A DNA stretch of 12,152 nucleotides from an uncultured Collinsella sp. (GCA_900550965.1 URUC01000059.1:1-12152), one strand, 5' to 3'; counted from the first letter of the stretch, positions 1 through 6,335 are shown. Made by a program: numbers and translations. The notes: generated by a model from the letters alone, not told the origin.

Positions 1-6
1 ACGAGC

Positions 7-31
7 CGGAAAGCACTTAATGTGCTTTCCG
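7..31. other. Hairpin near the left edge
   Basis: GGAAAGCAC (8-16) pairs with GTGCTTTCC (22-30) around a TTAAT loop, and C7-G31 extends the stem. There is no T-run on either side, so it is not a convincing terminator. It may be the 3' end structure of the minus-strand HAD gene or belong to a gene outside the window. A second stem, GGACCTG (42-48) with CAGGTCC (81-87), lies between it and the HAD stop codon. Confidence 0.4.
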
Positions 32-98
32 AGCGAGCCCAGGACCTGACCGAACGAAAAACTAATCCGCGCCGCCCGGCCAGGTCCGACGTGCCACG

Positions 99-926
99 TT
101 ACCGAGCCGCCAAGATAGCGTCGATGAGCGTCAGTACGCCCCCGTCGTTGTTGCTCGGAATACGCCACTTGGCATGCGCGTTCATATGCTCCTCGGCATT
201 GTCCACGATAAAGCTGTGACCGACGCGCTCAAGCATGGGGATGTCGTTGTACGTATCGCCCACGGCAGCGGCGTCGGCGATATCGATGCCCAGGCGCTCG
301 CAGAGATGTGCTACGCCCGACCCCTTGTCGACGCCCAGATTCATAAAGTCGATCCACTCGCGGCCCGCATTGGTGACGTAGAGTTTGTCCGAGAACTCGG
401 GGCTGTAGTCCTCGCGAAACGCTGGCTCGGCATCGTAGGCGGGGAAGAAGATCGAAATCTTGTTGGACTCGATATCAAGGCCCTCAAAGGTGTCGACGTA
501 GTTGATCGTGTTGTAGTAGACGCTGATCTCGTCGTGGTACTGATGGTCGCGGGCGAGCACATAGAACTCGTCGTAGCAGCACAGGACGGGAACGGCGCGC
601 GGGTCCTCCGAGGCACGAGCGAGCACCTGCTGATACAGCGCCACATCGATGTTGCTCTTATAGATATAGTTGCCGCGGTAGATAACGCAGGCTCCATTGT
701 CGGGGCAAAAAGCAAGGCGGTTCTTAATGCTCTCGAACATTTCTTCGAGTTTTGGGGCGGGGCGTCCGCTGGCGGGGAAGAACACGATGCCAGCCTCGGC
801 GAGCTTGTCTAGGCGCTCATCAAGACCCTGCGGCAACACGCGCTCGTCGGTGAGAAGTGTCTTGTCCATATCAACGGCGAGAATCTTAATGTTGCCGATG
901 TTGGCGTCCGATTCGTAAGTTTGCAT
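99..926 (-). CDS. Cof-type HAD-superfamily phosphatase
   Basis: A 275-residue protein of the Cof/YbiV (class IIB) HAD family, cytosolic Mg-dependent phosphatases that usually act on sugar phosphates or similar small phosphorylated metabolites. All four HAD motifs are visible: DMDKTLL at 19-25 (nucleophile Asp19, acid/base Asp21), the PASGR serine at 53, Lys201 in GVDKGSG, and GDTYND at 223-228 for metal binding. The stretch between motifs II and III is long enough for the C2-type cap that sets specificity. The ATG at 926 follows GAAAGG by about ten bases, which supports this start. The gene is divergent from the argG leader and looks monocistronic. The true substrate cannot be read from sequence. 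Another class IIB HAD subgroup, for example sucrose- or mannosyl-phosphate phosphatase-like, is the alternative. Confidence 0.9.
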   Translation of the reverse strand: MQTYESDANIGNIKILAVDMDKTLLTDERVLPQGLDERLDKLAEAGIVFFPASGRPAPKLEEMFESIKNRLAFCPDNGACVIYRGNYIYKSNIDVALYQQVLARASEDPRAVPVLCCYDEFYVLARDHQYHDEISVYYNTINYVDTFEGLDIESNKISIFFPAYDAEPAFREDYSPEFSDKLYVTNAGREWIDFMNLGVDKGSGVAHLCERLGIDIADAAAVGDTYNDIPMLERVGHSFIVDNAEEHMNAHAKWRIPSNNDGGVLTLIDAILAAR

Positions 927-1069
927 AAAAATGCGCCTTTCGTTTCGAAATTGTTTCAGATGTTATAACCATCAACTCGTAGTCAGGCGTATTTTCGCAG
1001 GAACGCAGCGTATTTGCACTGCATTTCACAAACTAATGAAAAAACTTTTCAGAAATTTGAATTTGTCGC

Positions 1070-1097
1070 TTGCGCTGTAGGCACTTTATCGTAATAT
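1070..1097 (+). promoter_or_regulatory. Probable promoter of the argG leader
   Basis: TTGCGC (1070-1075) and TAATAT (1092-1097) are separated by 16 bp and fit a housekeeping sigma promoter. Transcription would begin near 1103-1105, exactly where the three-way-junction fold starts. This gives a leader of about 375 nt before the argG start codon. No other good promoter was seen between here and argG. Confidence 0.55.
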
Positions 1098-1104
1098 AGC
1101 GAAC

Positions 1105-1161
1105 ATCGAAAACGGAGACGGCAAAAGAGCCGCTTACCGAGGAAAAGGTACCGTTTACGAT
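1105..1161 (+). promoter_or_regulatory. Three-way-junction RNA fold at the 5' end of the argG leader
   Basis: P1 pairs ATCG (1105-1108) with CGAT (1158-1161) and AAACGG (1110-1115) with CCGTTT (1151-1156), interrupted by one A-A mismatch. P2 is CGGC/GCCG (1119-1122 with 1129-1132) closing a loop AAAAGA. P3 is TACC/GGTA (1135-1138 with 1147-1150) closing a purine loop GAGGAAAA. P3 abuts P1 with no unpaired base, so the two could stack coaxially. I do not recognise it as a named riboswitch. It could be an aptamer, a 5' stabiliser or chance. Confidence 0.4.
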
Positions 1162-1200
1162 ATTTGAATTGCGCCCGGCGATACGTGAAAGGAGAGGCAG

Positions 1201-1275
1201 ATGCAGTTCGTAAAGATCATCACTACTGCAGACAATGCCATCCGACGCCAGCGCGCAATTTCCCGACGACGATAA
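1201..1275 (+). CDS. Arginine-rich leader peptide upstream of argG
   Basis: A 24-codon ORF starting at ATG 1201 and ending in TAA, with a near-perfect SD (AAAGGAG, 1188-1194) six bases before the start. The peptide begins MQFVKIITTADNAI and its last ten residues are RRQRAISRRR: Arg at 15, 16, 18, 22, 23 and 24. Four of the six Arg codons are CGA, including the final three in a row. Reading argG I found only CGC and CGT for Arg. Hairpins that can act as an attenuator follow directly. By analogy with trp and his leaders, ribosome stalling at Arg codons when charged tRNA-Arg is scarce would favour read-through into argG. The product probably has no function beyond being translated. It is inferred from sequence, and I know of no named homologue. 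Confidence 0.75.
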   Translation: MQFVKIITTADNAIRRQRAISRRR

Positions 1276-1354
1276 CAATCGTCTCTGTTCGTATGGGGTG
1301 AAATGCCCCAACAGAGTCATTTTGAGGTCGTTGGGTTTTAGCACGACATAGACG
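1268..1354 (+). promoter_or_regulatory. Attenuator switching region (competing hairpins)
   Basis: Region 1, GACGAT (1268-1273), lies over the terminal CGA codons and stop and pairs with ATCGTC (1278-1283) through an AACA loop. CTCTGTT (1283-1289) can pair with AACAGAG (1310-1316), with an inner GGGG/CCCC stem. The alternative is an antiterminator: CGTCTCTGTT (1280-1289) pairs with GACATAGACG (1345-1354), with one mismatch and one G-U, and so takes the 5' arm of the terminator. CCCGACGAC over the Arg codons (1262-1270) can also pair with GTCGTTGGG (1327-1335). Pairings were found by eye and no energies were computed. Confidence 0.55.
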
Positions 1355-1385
1355 CATGTTTCTAGGGCATGTTGTGCTGCTTTTT
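1340..1385 (+). terminator. Attenuator terminator upstream of argG
   Basis: AGCACGACAT (1340-1349) pairs with ATGTTGTGCT (1369-1378), ten base pairs with one G-U, followed after GC by TTTTT (1381-1385). It lies 65 bases after the leader-peptide stop and about 95 bases before the argG ATG. This is where a conditional terminator would sit. The 19-nt loop is longer than in a typical constitutive terminator. Confidence 0.6.
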
Positions 1386-1479
1386 GCTATTTAACCTGAT
1401 ATTGCACGGTTTTTGACCTCGAAATGACTTGCAACTGACCGATGTTCTAACTAGCTACCAAGGGCGAAAGGAAACAGCC

Positions 1480-2706
1480 ATGAGCAAGGAAAAAGTCGTT
1501 CTCGCATATTCCGGTGGTCTTGATACATCCGTATGTGTCAAGTGGCTCCAGGACGAGAAGAATCTTGATGTCGTTTGTGTCTGCGGCAATGTGGGCCAGG
1601 AGGAGACCGGCTTGGACGCCAAGAAGCAGAAGGCCCTCGACCTGGGCGTTCTGGATTGCCAGGTGCTCGACCTGCGCGACGAGTTCTCCGATGAGTTTCT
1701 GACTAAGGCCATCGCTGCCAACTCCATGTACGAGAACAAGTACCCGCTGCTCTCCGCCCTGTCCCGCCCGCTGCTCGCCAAGAAGCTTGTCGAGGTCGCT
1801 CACGAGTTTGGCGCGACCTACGTCGCCCACGGCTGTACTGGCAAGGGTAATGACCAGGTTCGTTTTGAGGCTGCCGTCAAGGCCCTCGACCCCGAGCTTA
1901 AGGTTATCGCCCCGGTTCGCGAGTGGGATCTGAAGTGCCGTCCGGACGAGGTCGCCTACGCCCACGCTCACAACGTGCCGGTTCCCGAGGGTGCCAACGA
2001 CAACCCCTATTCCATCGACGACAACCTGTGGGGCCGCGCCATCGAGTGCGGCCACCTGGAGGATCCCTGGAACGAGCCGCTCGACGACGCCTGGGTTATG
2101 ACCAAGAACCCCGAGGAAACGCCTGACACCCCGACCTATACCGAGATTGAGTTTGAGGCCGGCAAGCCCGTCGCCGTCGACGGCAAGAAGATGAAACTCT
2201 CCGAAATCGTCATCGTCCTCAACAAGATCTCCGGCGACAACGGCTTTGGCCGTCTCGACCTGGTCGAGGACCGTCTGGTGGGTCTCAAGAGCCGCGAGTG
2301 CTACGAGGTTCCCGGTGCCCTGACGCTTATCACCGCCCACAAGGCGCTCGAGGACATTTGCGTCGAGGGCGACCTGCTCAAGACCAAGATCAAGCTCGAG
2401 CAGGATTGGGCTACCGCCGTGTACAACGGCCAGTGGTATAGCCCGCTCAAAAACGCGCTCGACGCTTTTATGGCCGACACCCAGAAGTTCGTGACCGGCA
2501 CCGTCCGTCTGAAGTTCTTTAAGGGCAACTGCCATGTCGTCGGCCGCAAGAGCCCCTTCAGCCTGTACGACTACGGTCTGGCTACCTACGACCGCGACAC
2601 CACGTTTGACGAGAAGGCCAGCGCCGGCTTTATCGAGATCGATACGCTGTCGCTCAAGACGTGGGCAAAGGTCCAGGGCCCCAGCTCTGCTGCCGCCCAG
2701 GCCTAG
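1480..2706 (+). CDS. argG: Argininosuccinate synthase
   Basis: A 408-residue cytosolic enzyme that joins citrulline and aspartate using ATP to give argininosuccinate, AMP and pyrophosphate; this is the penultimate step of arginine synthesis. The N-terminal ATP pyrophosphatase loop LAYSGGLDTS spans 8-17, and the family motif HGCTGKGNDQVRFE starts at His117. ECGHLEDPW and the C-terminal SPFSLYDYGLATYD stretch are also typical. Length matches the roughly 400 residues usual for the family. The frame stays open back to a TTG at 1429, but ATG 1480 is chosen because AAAGGA (1467-1472) lies seven bases upstream and the protein then begins MSKEKVVLAYSGG, as in homologues. The leader upstream predicts control by arginine supply through attenuation. 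argH follows about 520 bp later, after a terminator, so the two are not a tight operon. Confidence 0.97.
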   Translation: MSKEKVVLAYSGGLDTSVCVKWLQDEKNLDVVCVCGNVGQEETGLDAKKQKALDLGVLDCQVLDLRDEFSDEFLTKAIAANSMYENKYPLLSALSRPLLAKKLVEVAHEFGATYVAHGCTGKGNDQVRFEAAVKALDPELKVIAPVREWDLKCRPDEVAYAHAHNVPVPEGANDNPYSIDDNLWGRAIECGHLEDPWNEPLDDAWVMTKNPEETPDTPTYTEIEFEAGKPVAVDGKKMKLSEIVIVLNKISGDNGFGRLDLVEDRLVGLKSRECYEVPGALTLITAHKALEDICVEGDLLKTKIKLEQDWATAVYNGQWYSPLKNALDAFMADTQKFVTGTVRLKFFKGNCHVVGRKSPFSLYDYGLATYDRDTTFDEKASAGFIEIDTLSLKTWAKVQGPSSAAAQA

Positions 2707-2721
2707 CGCCTCCTTCCCTTG

Positions 2722-2749
2722 GTATCCGCGCGGCCCATCCGCGTGATAC
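2722..2749 (+). other. Hairpin 3' of argG
   Basis: CGCGCGG (2727-2733) pairs with CCGCGTG (2739-2745), including one G-U, around a CCCAT loop. GTAT/ATAC (2722-2725 with 2746-2749) extends it past a bulged C2726. No T-run follows, so it is more likely a 3' end stabiliser or Rho-stop structure than an intrinsic terminator. Confidence 0.4.
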
Positions 2750-2859
2750 ATAACGGGCGCACGGGGTCCCTACCTTTCGTTATGCTTGCTGACACTTCTT
2801 AACATCGGTGGCCCCTACGTTCCGCCCGCATATATGATGCCGCGTCTGCGGCTGAGTCC

Positions 2860-2894
2860 GAGCCCCGCCGGGGTTGTCCGGCGGGGCTCTTTCT
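2860..2894 (+). terminator. Strong intrinsic terminator between argG and the small ORF
   Basis: GAGCCCCGCCGG (2860-2871) pairs perfectly with CCGGCGGGGCTC (2878-2889) around GGTTGT, followed by TTTCT. The 150 bases from the argG stop to here hold the hairpin above, a small GCCGC/GCGGC stem (2839-2852) and no ORF I can support. Confidence 0.85.
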
Positions 2895-2939
2895 ATCAAT
2901 TTGGCGGCTCTGCGCCTATATATATGAGGAGTATCCATT

Positions 2940-3110
2940 ATGTTCAGTGCTATCGCGCATGCCTTACTTGCCCTCGCGCCCGAGTTTGATGCTGCAAAGG
3001 TCGAGGACGTCCCTATGAGCCTGAAGGCCTGGATCGATGGTTCGCAGGGCAACATCCGGAGGGAGACGTTGGGCGCCAAGTGCATGGTGCGTCACTTCTT
3101 TGCAAATTAG
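2940..3110 (+). CDS. Small protein of unknown function (56 residues)
   Basis: The ATG at 2940 follows a good SD, GAGGAG (2926-2931), by eight bases and opens a 56-codon frame ending in TAG. The protein begins MFSAIAHALLALAPEFDAAK and ends VRHFFAN. It has a short hydrophobic N-terminus but no clear membrane helix, and a basic stretch GNIRRET towards the C-terminus. Codon use (GCC, CTC, AAG, GAG) resembles the neighbours. It sits between the argG-side terminator and argH and is followed by CCCCGC/GCGGGG (3119-3124 with 3130-3135), a hairpin without a T-run. I do not recognise the family. It could be a genuine small protein co-transcribed with argH or a chance ORF with a good SD. Confidence 0.5.
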   Translation: MFSAIAHALLALAPEFDAAKVEDVPMSLKAWIDGSQGNIRRETLGAKCMVRHFFAN

Positions 3111-3228
3111 CTACATGGCCCCGCGTGCGGCGGGGGATGTGCAAAACTAGCAGTTGATAAATCGCTTTAGCGACAGGGCGCATTGCATTGGGCGCTTGGT
3201 TTGGTATTTGAGGAAAGGGGACGGTTCC

Positions 3229-4659
3229 ATGGCTCTTTGGGGCGGTCGTTTTGAGGCGGGCGTGGCCGAGGTCACGCAGGAGTTTGGCGCGTCGTTGCCG
3301 GTCGACAAGCATCTCTACAAGCAGGATATCGCCGGCTCTAAGGCGCATGCCAAGATGCTGGCCGCCCAGGGCATCATCAGTGTCGAGGACGAGCGGGCGA
3401 TTGCCGAGGGCCTGACCGGAATCGAGCAGGATATCGATGCCGGCAACTTTACCTTCGATATCAACGACGAGGACATTCATATGTCCATCGAGAGCGAGCT
3501 GACGCGCCGCATCGGCGAGGCCGGTAAGCGCTTGCATACCGGGCGTTCGCGCAACGACCAGGTGGCGACCGACACGCGACTGGGCGTCAAGGCGCTTGCC
3601 AAGGAGCTCATGGAGGCCAATCTTGAGCTGCGCCATGTGCTGGTGGATGCGGCTAAGAAGTACGACAAGGTGATTCTGCCGGGCTATACGCACATGCAGC
3701 ATGCTCAGCCCGTGCTGCTCTCGCATCATCTGCTGGCGTATTCCTGGATGTTCGCGCGCGACTTTACGCGTCTGAAGGCCGCTTTTGATGCTGCCGACAA
3801 CTGCCCGCTGGGTGCTGCCGCGCTTGCCGGTACGAGCTATCCGCTCGATCGCCAGATGACGGCTGCCGAGCTTGGCTTTGCGGGCGTGATCCCCAACTCG
3901 CTCGATGCGGTTTCCGACCGTGATTTCCTACTCGATCTGCATTACGCCGGCTCCGTCATGGCCATGCACCTGTCGCGTCTTTCCGAGGAGATCGTGCTGT
4001 GGTCGAGCTCCGAGTTCGGTTTCATCACGCTTTCCGACTCGTACTCCACCGGCTCGTCCATCATGCCGCAGAAGAAAAACCCCGACTTTGCCGAGCTTAT
4101 CCGCGGCAAGAGCGGTCGAGTCTATGGCAACCTGGTGCAGCTGCTCGTGACCATGAAAGGACTGCCGCTTGCCTATAACAAGGACCTGCAGGAGGACAAG
4201 GAGGGCGCGCTCGATACCGCCCATACGCTCATGCAGTGCCTGTCGGTTATGGCCGGCATGATATCGACCTGGACCGTCAACGAGGGCGCCATGGCGCGCG
4301 AGTGCGGCGTGGGTCACCTTGCCGCCACCGACGTTGCCGACTACCTGGCTAAGCGCGGTCTGCCGTTCCGCGAGGCGCACGCCGTGGTGGGCCATCTAGT
4401 CCTGATGTGCGAGAAGCGCGGCTGCAATCTTGAGGACCTGCCGTTTGAGGTGTTCCAGGAGGCAAGCCCGCTCTTTGAGCGCGATATTACCGAGGCGCTC
4501 GACATCCCGTCGATTGTCGCCGCGCGCACGACCGAGGGCGGCACCGCCCCTGCCGCCGTTGCCGTACAGCTGCAACGTGCCGAGGCAAAGCTTGTTGCCG
4601 ATGAAGGCGTGTTTGGGTCGCTGACCAAGGTCGTCGAGATGGGCCACGGGATAAAGTAA
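3229..4659 (+). CDS. argH: Argininosuccinate lyase
   Basis: A 476-residue enzyme of the fumarase/aspartase superfamily that splits argininosuccinate into arginine and fumarate, the final step of arginine synthesis; active as a cytosolic homotetramer. Visible signatures are TGRSRNDQVATDTRL (GRSRND at 105-110), the catalytic-His region GYTHMQHAQPV (His155), and the mobile signature loop GSSIMPQKKNPD at 275-286 containing the catalytic serine. The frame is open back to a TTG at 3154, but ATG 3229 gives the canonical MALWGGRFE start. It is preceded by AGGAAAGG (3211-3218) with ten bases spacing. Length agrees with the family. It lies downstream of argG on the same strand but separately, so it probably has its own promoter or shares the small ORF's transcript. 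No arginine leader like that of argG is visible here. Confidence 0.97.
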   Translation: MALWGGRFEAGVAEVTQEFGASLPVDKHLYKQDIAGSKAHAKMLAAQGIISVEDERAIAEGLTGIEQDIDAGNFTFDINDEDIHMSIESELTRRIGEAGKRLHTGRSRNDQVATDTRLGVKALAKELMEANLELRHVLVDAAKKYDKVILPGYTHMQHAQPVLLSHHLLAYSWMFARDFTRLKAAFDAADNCPLGAAALAGTSYPLDRQMTAAELGFAGVIPNSLDAVSDRDFLLDLHYAGSVMAMHLSRLSEEIVLWSSSEFGFITLSDSYSTGSSIMPQKKNPDFAELIRGKSGRVYGNLVQLLVTMKGLPLAYNKDLQEDKEGALDTAHTLMQCLSVMAGMISTWTVNEGAMARECGVGHLAATDVADYLAKRGLPFREAHAVVGHLVLMCEKRGCNLEDLPFEVFQEASPLFERDITEALDIPSIVAARTTEGGTAPAAVAVQLQRAEAKLVADEGVFGSLTKVVEMGHGIK

Positions 4660-4710
4660 GGGTTTGGCCGAAGCCGTTTTTGCCATTTATTGAGGAATCG
4701 TTTTTTGCTT

Positions 4711-4744
4711 TACGGGCGTCTGCTGATGTGGGCGTCCGTATTTT
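4711..4744 (+). terminator. Terminator of argH
   Basis: TACGGGCGTCT (4711-4721) pairs with GGGCGTCCGTA (4730-4740), with three G-U pairs, followed by TTTT. It lies 51 bases after the argH stop. Confidence 0.75.
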
Positions 4745-4952
4745 GTTGCTATGGGGGAGGGGCTTGTCGAGAACTTCTGTAGGACCTTTGGGCAGGTTGT
4801 GAAGGGGGTACGTTCGCGGGTGGCAACCGACCGTCTGCTCTGTTCGATGCGGTTGATGGGCGGTCGGATGGTACTCTAATCGGGCTTCGAAACAGAAGTG
4901 ACACATATGGAGCGCTTTAATTAATTGTTGCGTTTCAATAAACAGCTTTTTG
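4745..4952. other. Gene-free stretch between argH and ndk
   Basis: No gene is supported here. One stem is visible: CCGACCG (4827-4833) with CGGTCGG (4861-4867). A 42-codon ATG frame (4751-4879) has no SD and starts immediately after the argH terminator, so it is not called. The right part is AT-rich and leads into the ndk promoter. Confidence 0.5.
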
Positions 4953-4981
4953 TTTAACTGCAGCTAAAACTCTGTTACGAT
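4953..4981 (+). promoter_or_regulatory. Probable ndk promoter with extended -10
   Basis: TGTTACGAT (4973-4981) is an extended -10 (TGN plus TACGAT). A weak -35, TTTAAC (4953-4958), lies 17 bp upstream. The predicted start near 4988 gives a leader of about 57 nt to the ndk ATG. Confidence 0.5.
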
Positions 4982-5044
4982 GCAGTCCAGGCGGGTGCCG
5001 GAATGGGACTTGGGCACGCGCGAACCTACTTGAAAGGCTACCTT

Positions 5045-5449
5045 ATGGCTATCGAGAAGACCTTCATCATGATTAAGCCCGACGCGGTGCGCGATCGCAA
5101 AATCGGCGAGATTGTTGCTCGCATTGAGCGCAGCGGCCTTGTCATCGAGCGCATGGAGATGACCACGCTCGAGCGCGCTACCGTCGAGGAGCACTACGCC
5201 CATCTGGCCGACAAGCCCTTCTTTGGCGGTCTCTGCGACTTTATGACGAGCGGTCCGGTCGTCAAGATGGTTGTTTCCGGTCTCTCCGCTGTTGCTAAGA
5301 TGCGCACCCTCATGGGCGCTACTAATCCGCTTGACGCTGCTCCTGGTACCATCCGCGGCGACTTTGCCGTCGATGTCAACGCCAACGTGATCCACGGTTC
5401 CGACTGCCTGGAGAACGCCGAGATCGAGATCAAGCGCTTCTTTGGCTAA
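5045..5449 (+). CDS. ndk: Nucleoside diphosphate kinase
   Basis: A 134-residue cytosolic enzyme that moves the gamma-phosphate from ATP to other nucleoside diphosphates through a phosphohistidine, balancing NTP and dNTP pools. The N-terminal EKTFIMIKPDAVRD is the standard first strand and loop. RPFF-type KPFFGG follows at mid-protein, and the active-site motif NVIHGSD carries His117. ATNPLDAAPGTIRGDFA is the typical nucleotide-binding stretch. Length is normal. The frame extends back to an ATG at 5003, but ATG 5045 is preferred because GAAAGG (5032-5037) is seven bases upstream and homologues begin near this residue. It stands alone between its own promoter and terminator. Confidence 0.97.
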   Translation: MAIEKTFIMIKPDAVRDRKIGEIVARIERSGLVIERMEMTTLERATVEEHYAHLADKPFFGGLCDFMTSGPVVKMVVSGLSAVAKMRTLMGATNPLDAAPGTIRGDFAVDVNANVIHGSDCLENAEIEIKRFFG

Positions 5450-5487
5450 ACCAGCTTTGACTCCTTAAAGCTGTTAGCGTGTGGCTT

Positions 5488-5521
5488 GGGCGCCGCGGAA
5501 CTCCATCCGCGGCGCCCTTTT
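5488..5521 (+). terminator. Terminator of ndk
   Basis: GGGCGCCGCGG (5488-5498) pairs perfectly with CCGCGGCGCCC (5507-5517) around an 8-nt loop, followed by TTTT. Confidence 0.9.
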
Positions 5522-5537
5522 ATTCCATAATCTATGA

Positions 5538-5574
5538 AGGGGCCCGCTCGGACATGTGTTCCGAGCGGGCCCCT
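5538..5574 (-). terminator. Perfect 15-bp hairpin, probable rpiB terminator
   Basis: A, GGGGCCCGCTCGGA (5538-5552) pairs without mismatch with TCCGAGCGGGCCCC, T (5560-5574) around a 7-nt loop. It lies between convergent ndk and rpiB, 26 bases past the rpiB stop. The downstream minus-strand sequence is AT-rich but lacks a clean T-run. It may stop transcripts from both sides. Confidence 0.65.
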
Positions 5575-5600
5575 GCTGTTAGCTTGTGGCACTGAGTGGT

Positions 5601-6068
5601 TTAGGCCTCGTCGATGACCTTGAGGCCGCGCGTGTGGTCGATCTCGTTGAGGAGGTTAACGCGACGCTCGTGACGACCGCCCTCAAACTCGGCGTCGAGC
5701 CACTCGTCGACAATCATCTTAGCGAGCTCGGAGCCCACGACACGGGCGCCAAAGGCGAGCACGTTGGTGTTGTTGTGCATGCGCGAGAGCTTGGCGCTGA
5801 AGGGCTCGGAGCACACGACGGCACGAACGCCCTCGACCTTGTTGGCAGCCAGGCTAATCCCGACGCCGGTACCGCAGATCAAGATACCCAGGTCGACGTC
5901 ACCGTTGGCCACGGCCTTGCCCACCTTGTAGCCGGCGATAGGGTAGTCGAAGCTCTCGGAGGTGTCGGTGCCAAAGTTCACGACCTCGCAGCCGCGCTCC
6001 TTCAGGTGCTCGGAAATGATGTTCTTGAGCTCGACGGCGGCGTGGTCGTTGCCGATACCGATCTTCAT
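5601..6068 (-). CDS. rpiB: Ribose-5-phosphate isomerase B
   Basis: A 155-residue member of the RpiB/LacAB isomerase family. It interconverts ribose 5-phosphate and ribulose 5-phosphate in the non-oxidative pentose phosphate pathway, normally as a cytosolic dimer. Visible residues are GNDHA at 6-10 (phosphate/substrate Asp-His), DYPIAGYKV near 41-49, the catalytic-Cys anion hole CGTGVGISLAANK with Cys65, SRMHNN with His98, and GGRHERRV near 130-137. Start ATG 6068 has AGAGAGGA about nine bases upstream. Because a Cys is present at the E. coli-RpiB-like position, RpiB is favoured over galactose-6-phosphate isomerase subunits LacA/LacB, but allose 6-phosphate or another pentose phosphate could be used too. 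It is divergent from the CyuA-like gene. Confidence 0.93.
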   Translation of the reverse strand: MKIGIGNDHAAVELKNIISEHLKERGCEVVNFGTDTSESFDYPIAGYKVGKAVANGDVDLGILICGTGVGISLAANKVEGVRAVVCSEPFSAKLSRMHNNTNVLAFGARVVGSELAKMIVDEWLDAEFEGGRHERRVNLLNEIDHTRGLKVIDEA

Positions 6069-6149
6069 GAGTGGTTCCTCTCTGGTCCGTGCGGCGGAAT
6101 TGCTAAAGGTTTTACCGCGTTCGACTGCATGATAGCGCGTCTTTTGCCT

Positions 6150-6168
6150 AAACGCTCGGGCGTTTTTT
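6150..6168 (+). terminator. Small hairpin with six Ts inside the divergent rpiB/cyuA region
   Basis: AAACGC (6150-6155) pairs with GCGTTT (6160-6165) around TCGG, and the run TTTTTT spans 6163-6168. It resembles a short intrinsic terminator on the plus strand, but no plus-strand gene precedes it. It would only make sense as an attenuator of a long cyuA leader, a stop for an unannotated short RNA, or chance. Confidence 0.35.
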
Positions 6169-6276
6169 GGTCAAACGCTTTAGCGGACGCGAACATCAGC
6201 TCATCACGAAAAATGCCGCCAATTTGCTTCTGGCGGCCGTCTGCCGGAACTCGACTTGCGGTTTTTGGTGCCTTGT

Positions 6277-6297
6277 TATCAAATGGAGAAGTTGATA
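6277..6297. promoter_or_regulatory. Inverted repeat ahead of the cyuA-like gene
   Basis: TATCAA (6277-6282) and TTGATA (6292-6297) form a perfect 6-bp inverted repeat with a 9-bp spacer, in the zone where the promoter must lie. Possible promoter elements overlap it: TTGTTA at 6273 with TACTTG at 6296, or TTGATA at 6292 with TATACA at 6316. A dimeric repressor operator is plausible but unproven. Confidence 0.3.
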
Positions 6298-6335
6298 CTT
6301 GCGAGAGCAACCCGCTATACATGTAGGAGATGGCT

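Noticed and set aside
1052..1173. ArgR/AhrC-type operator (two TTTGAATT stretches near 1056 and 1164)
   Set aside because: They are half-site-like only, about 108 bp apart, and not arranged as a palindromic ARG box.
1033..1344. Minus-strand 103-codon frame across the argG leader
   Set aside because: No family features and no convincing SD. It overlaps the promoter, leader peptide and hairpins that better explain the region.
1447..2751. Long open frames antisense to argG (434 codons), cyuA (6315-7493) and rpsA (8880-10325)
   Set aside because: They mirror the codon bias of the real genes (GAC, CTC and GTC read backwards), have low-complexity Leu/Val/Asp-rich products and no SD, and lie opposite clear conserved proteins.
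4811..4867. Possible T-box-like segment (GGGTGGCAACCG) upstream of ndk
   Set aside because: The T-box TGGNACC core is interrupted by an extra A, no specifier stem or terminator is evident, and ndk is not a typical T-box target.
4751..4879. 42-codon ATG frame downstream of argH
   Set aside because: It starts six bases after the T-run of the argH terminator, with no SD and no promoter, and the product has no recognisable pattern.
3161..6186. Shared CGCTTTAGCG palindromes near 3163 and 6177
   Set aside because: Ten-base self-complementary words with no shared flanks or context; chance is the simplest explanation.
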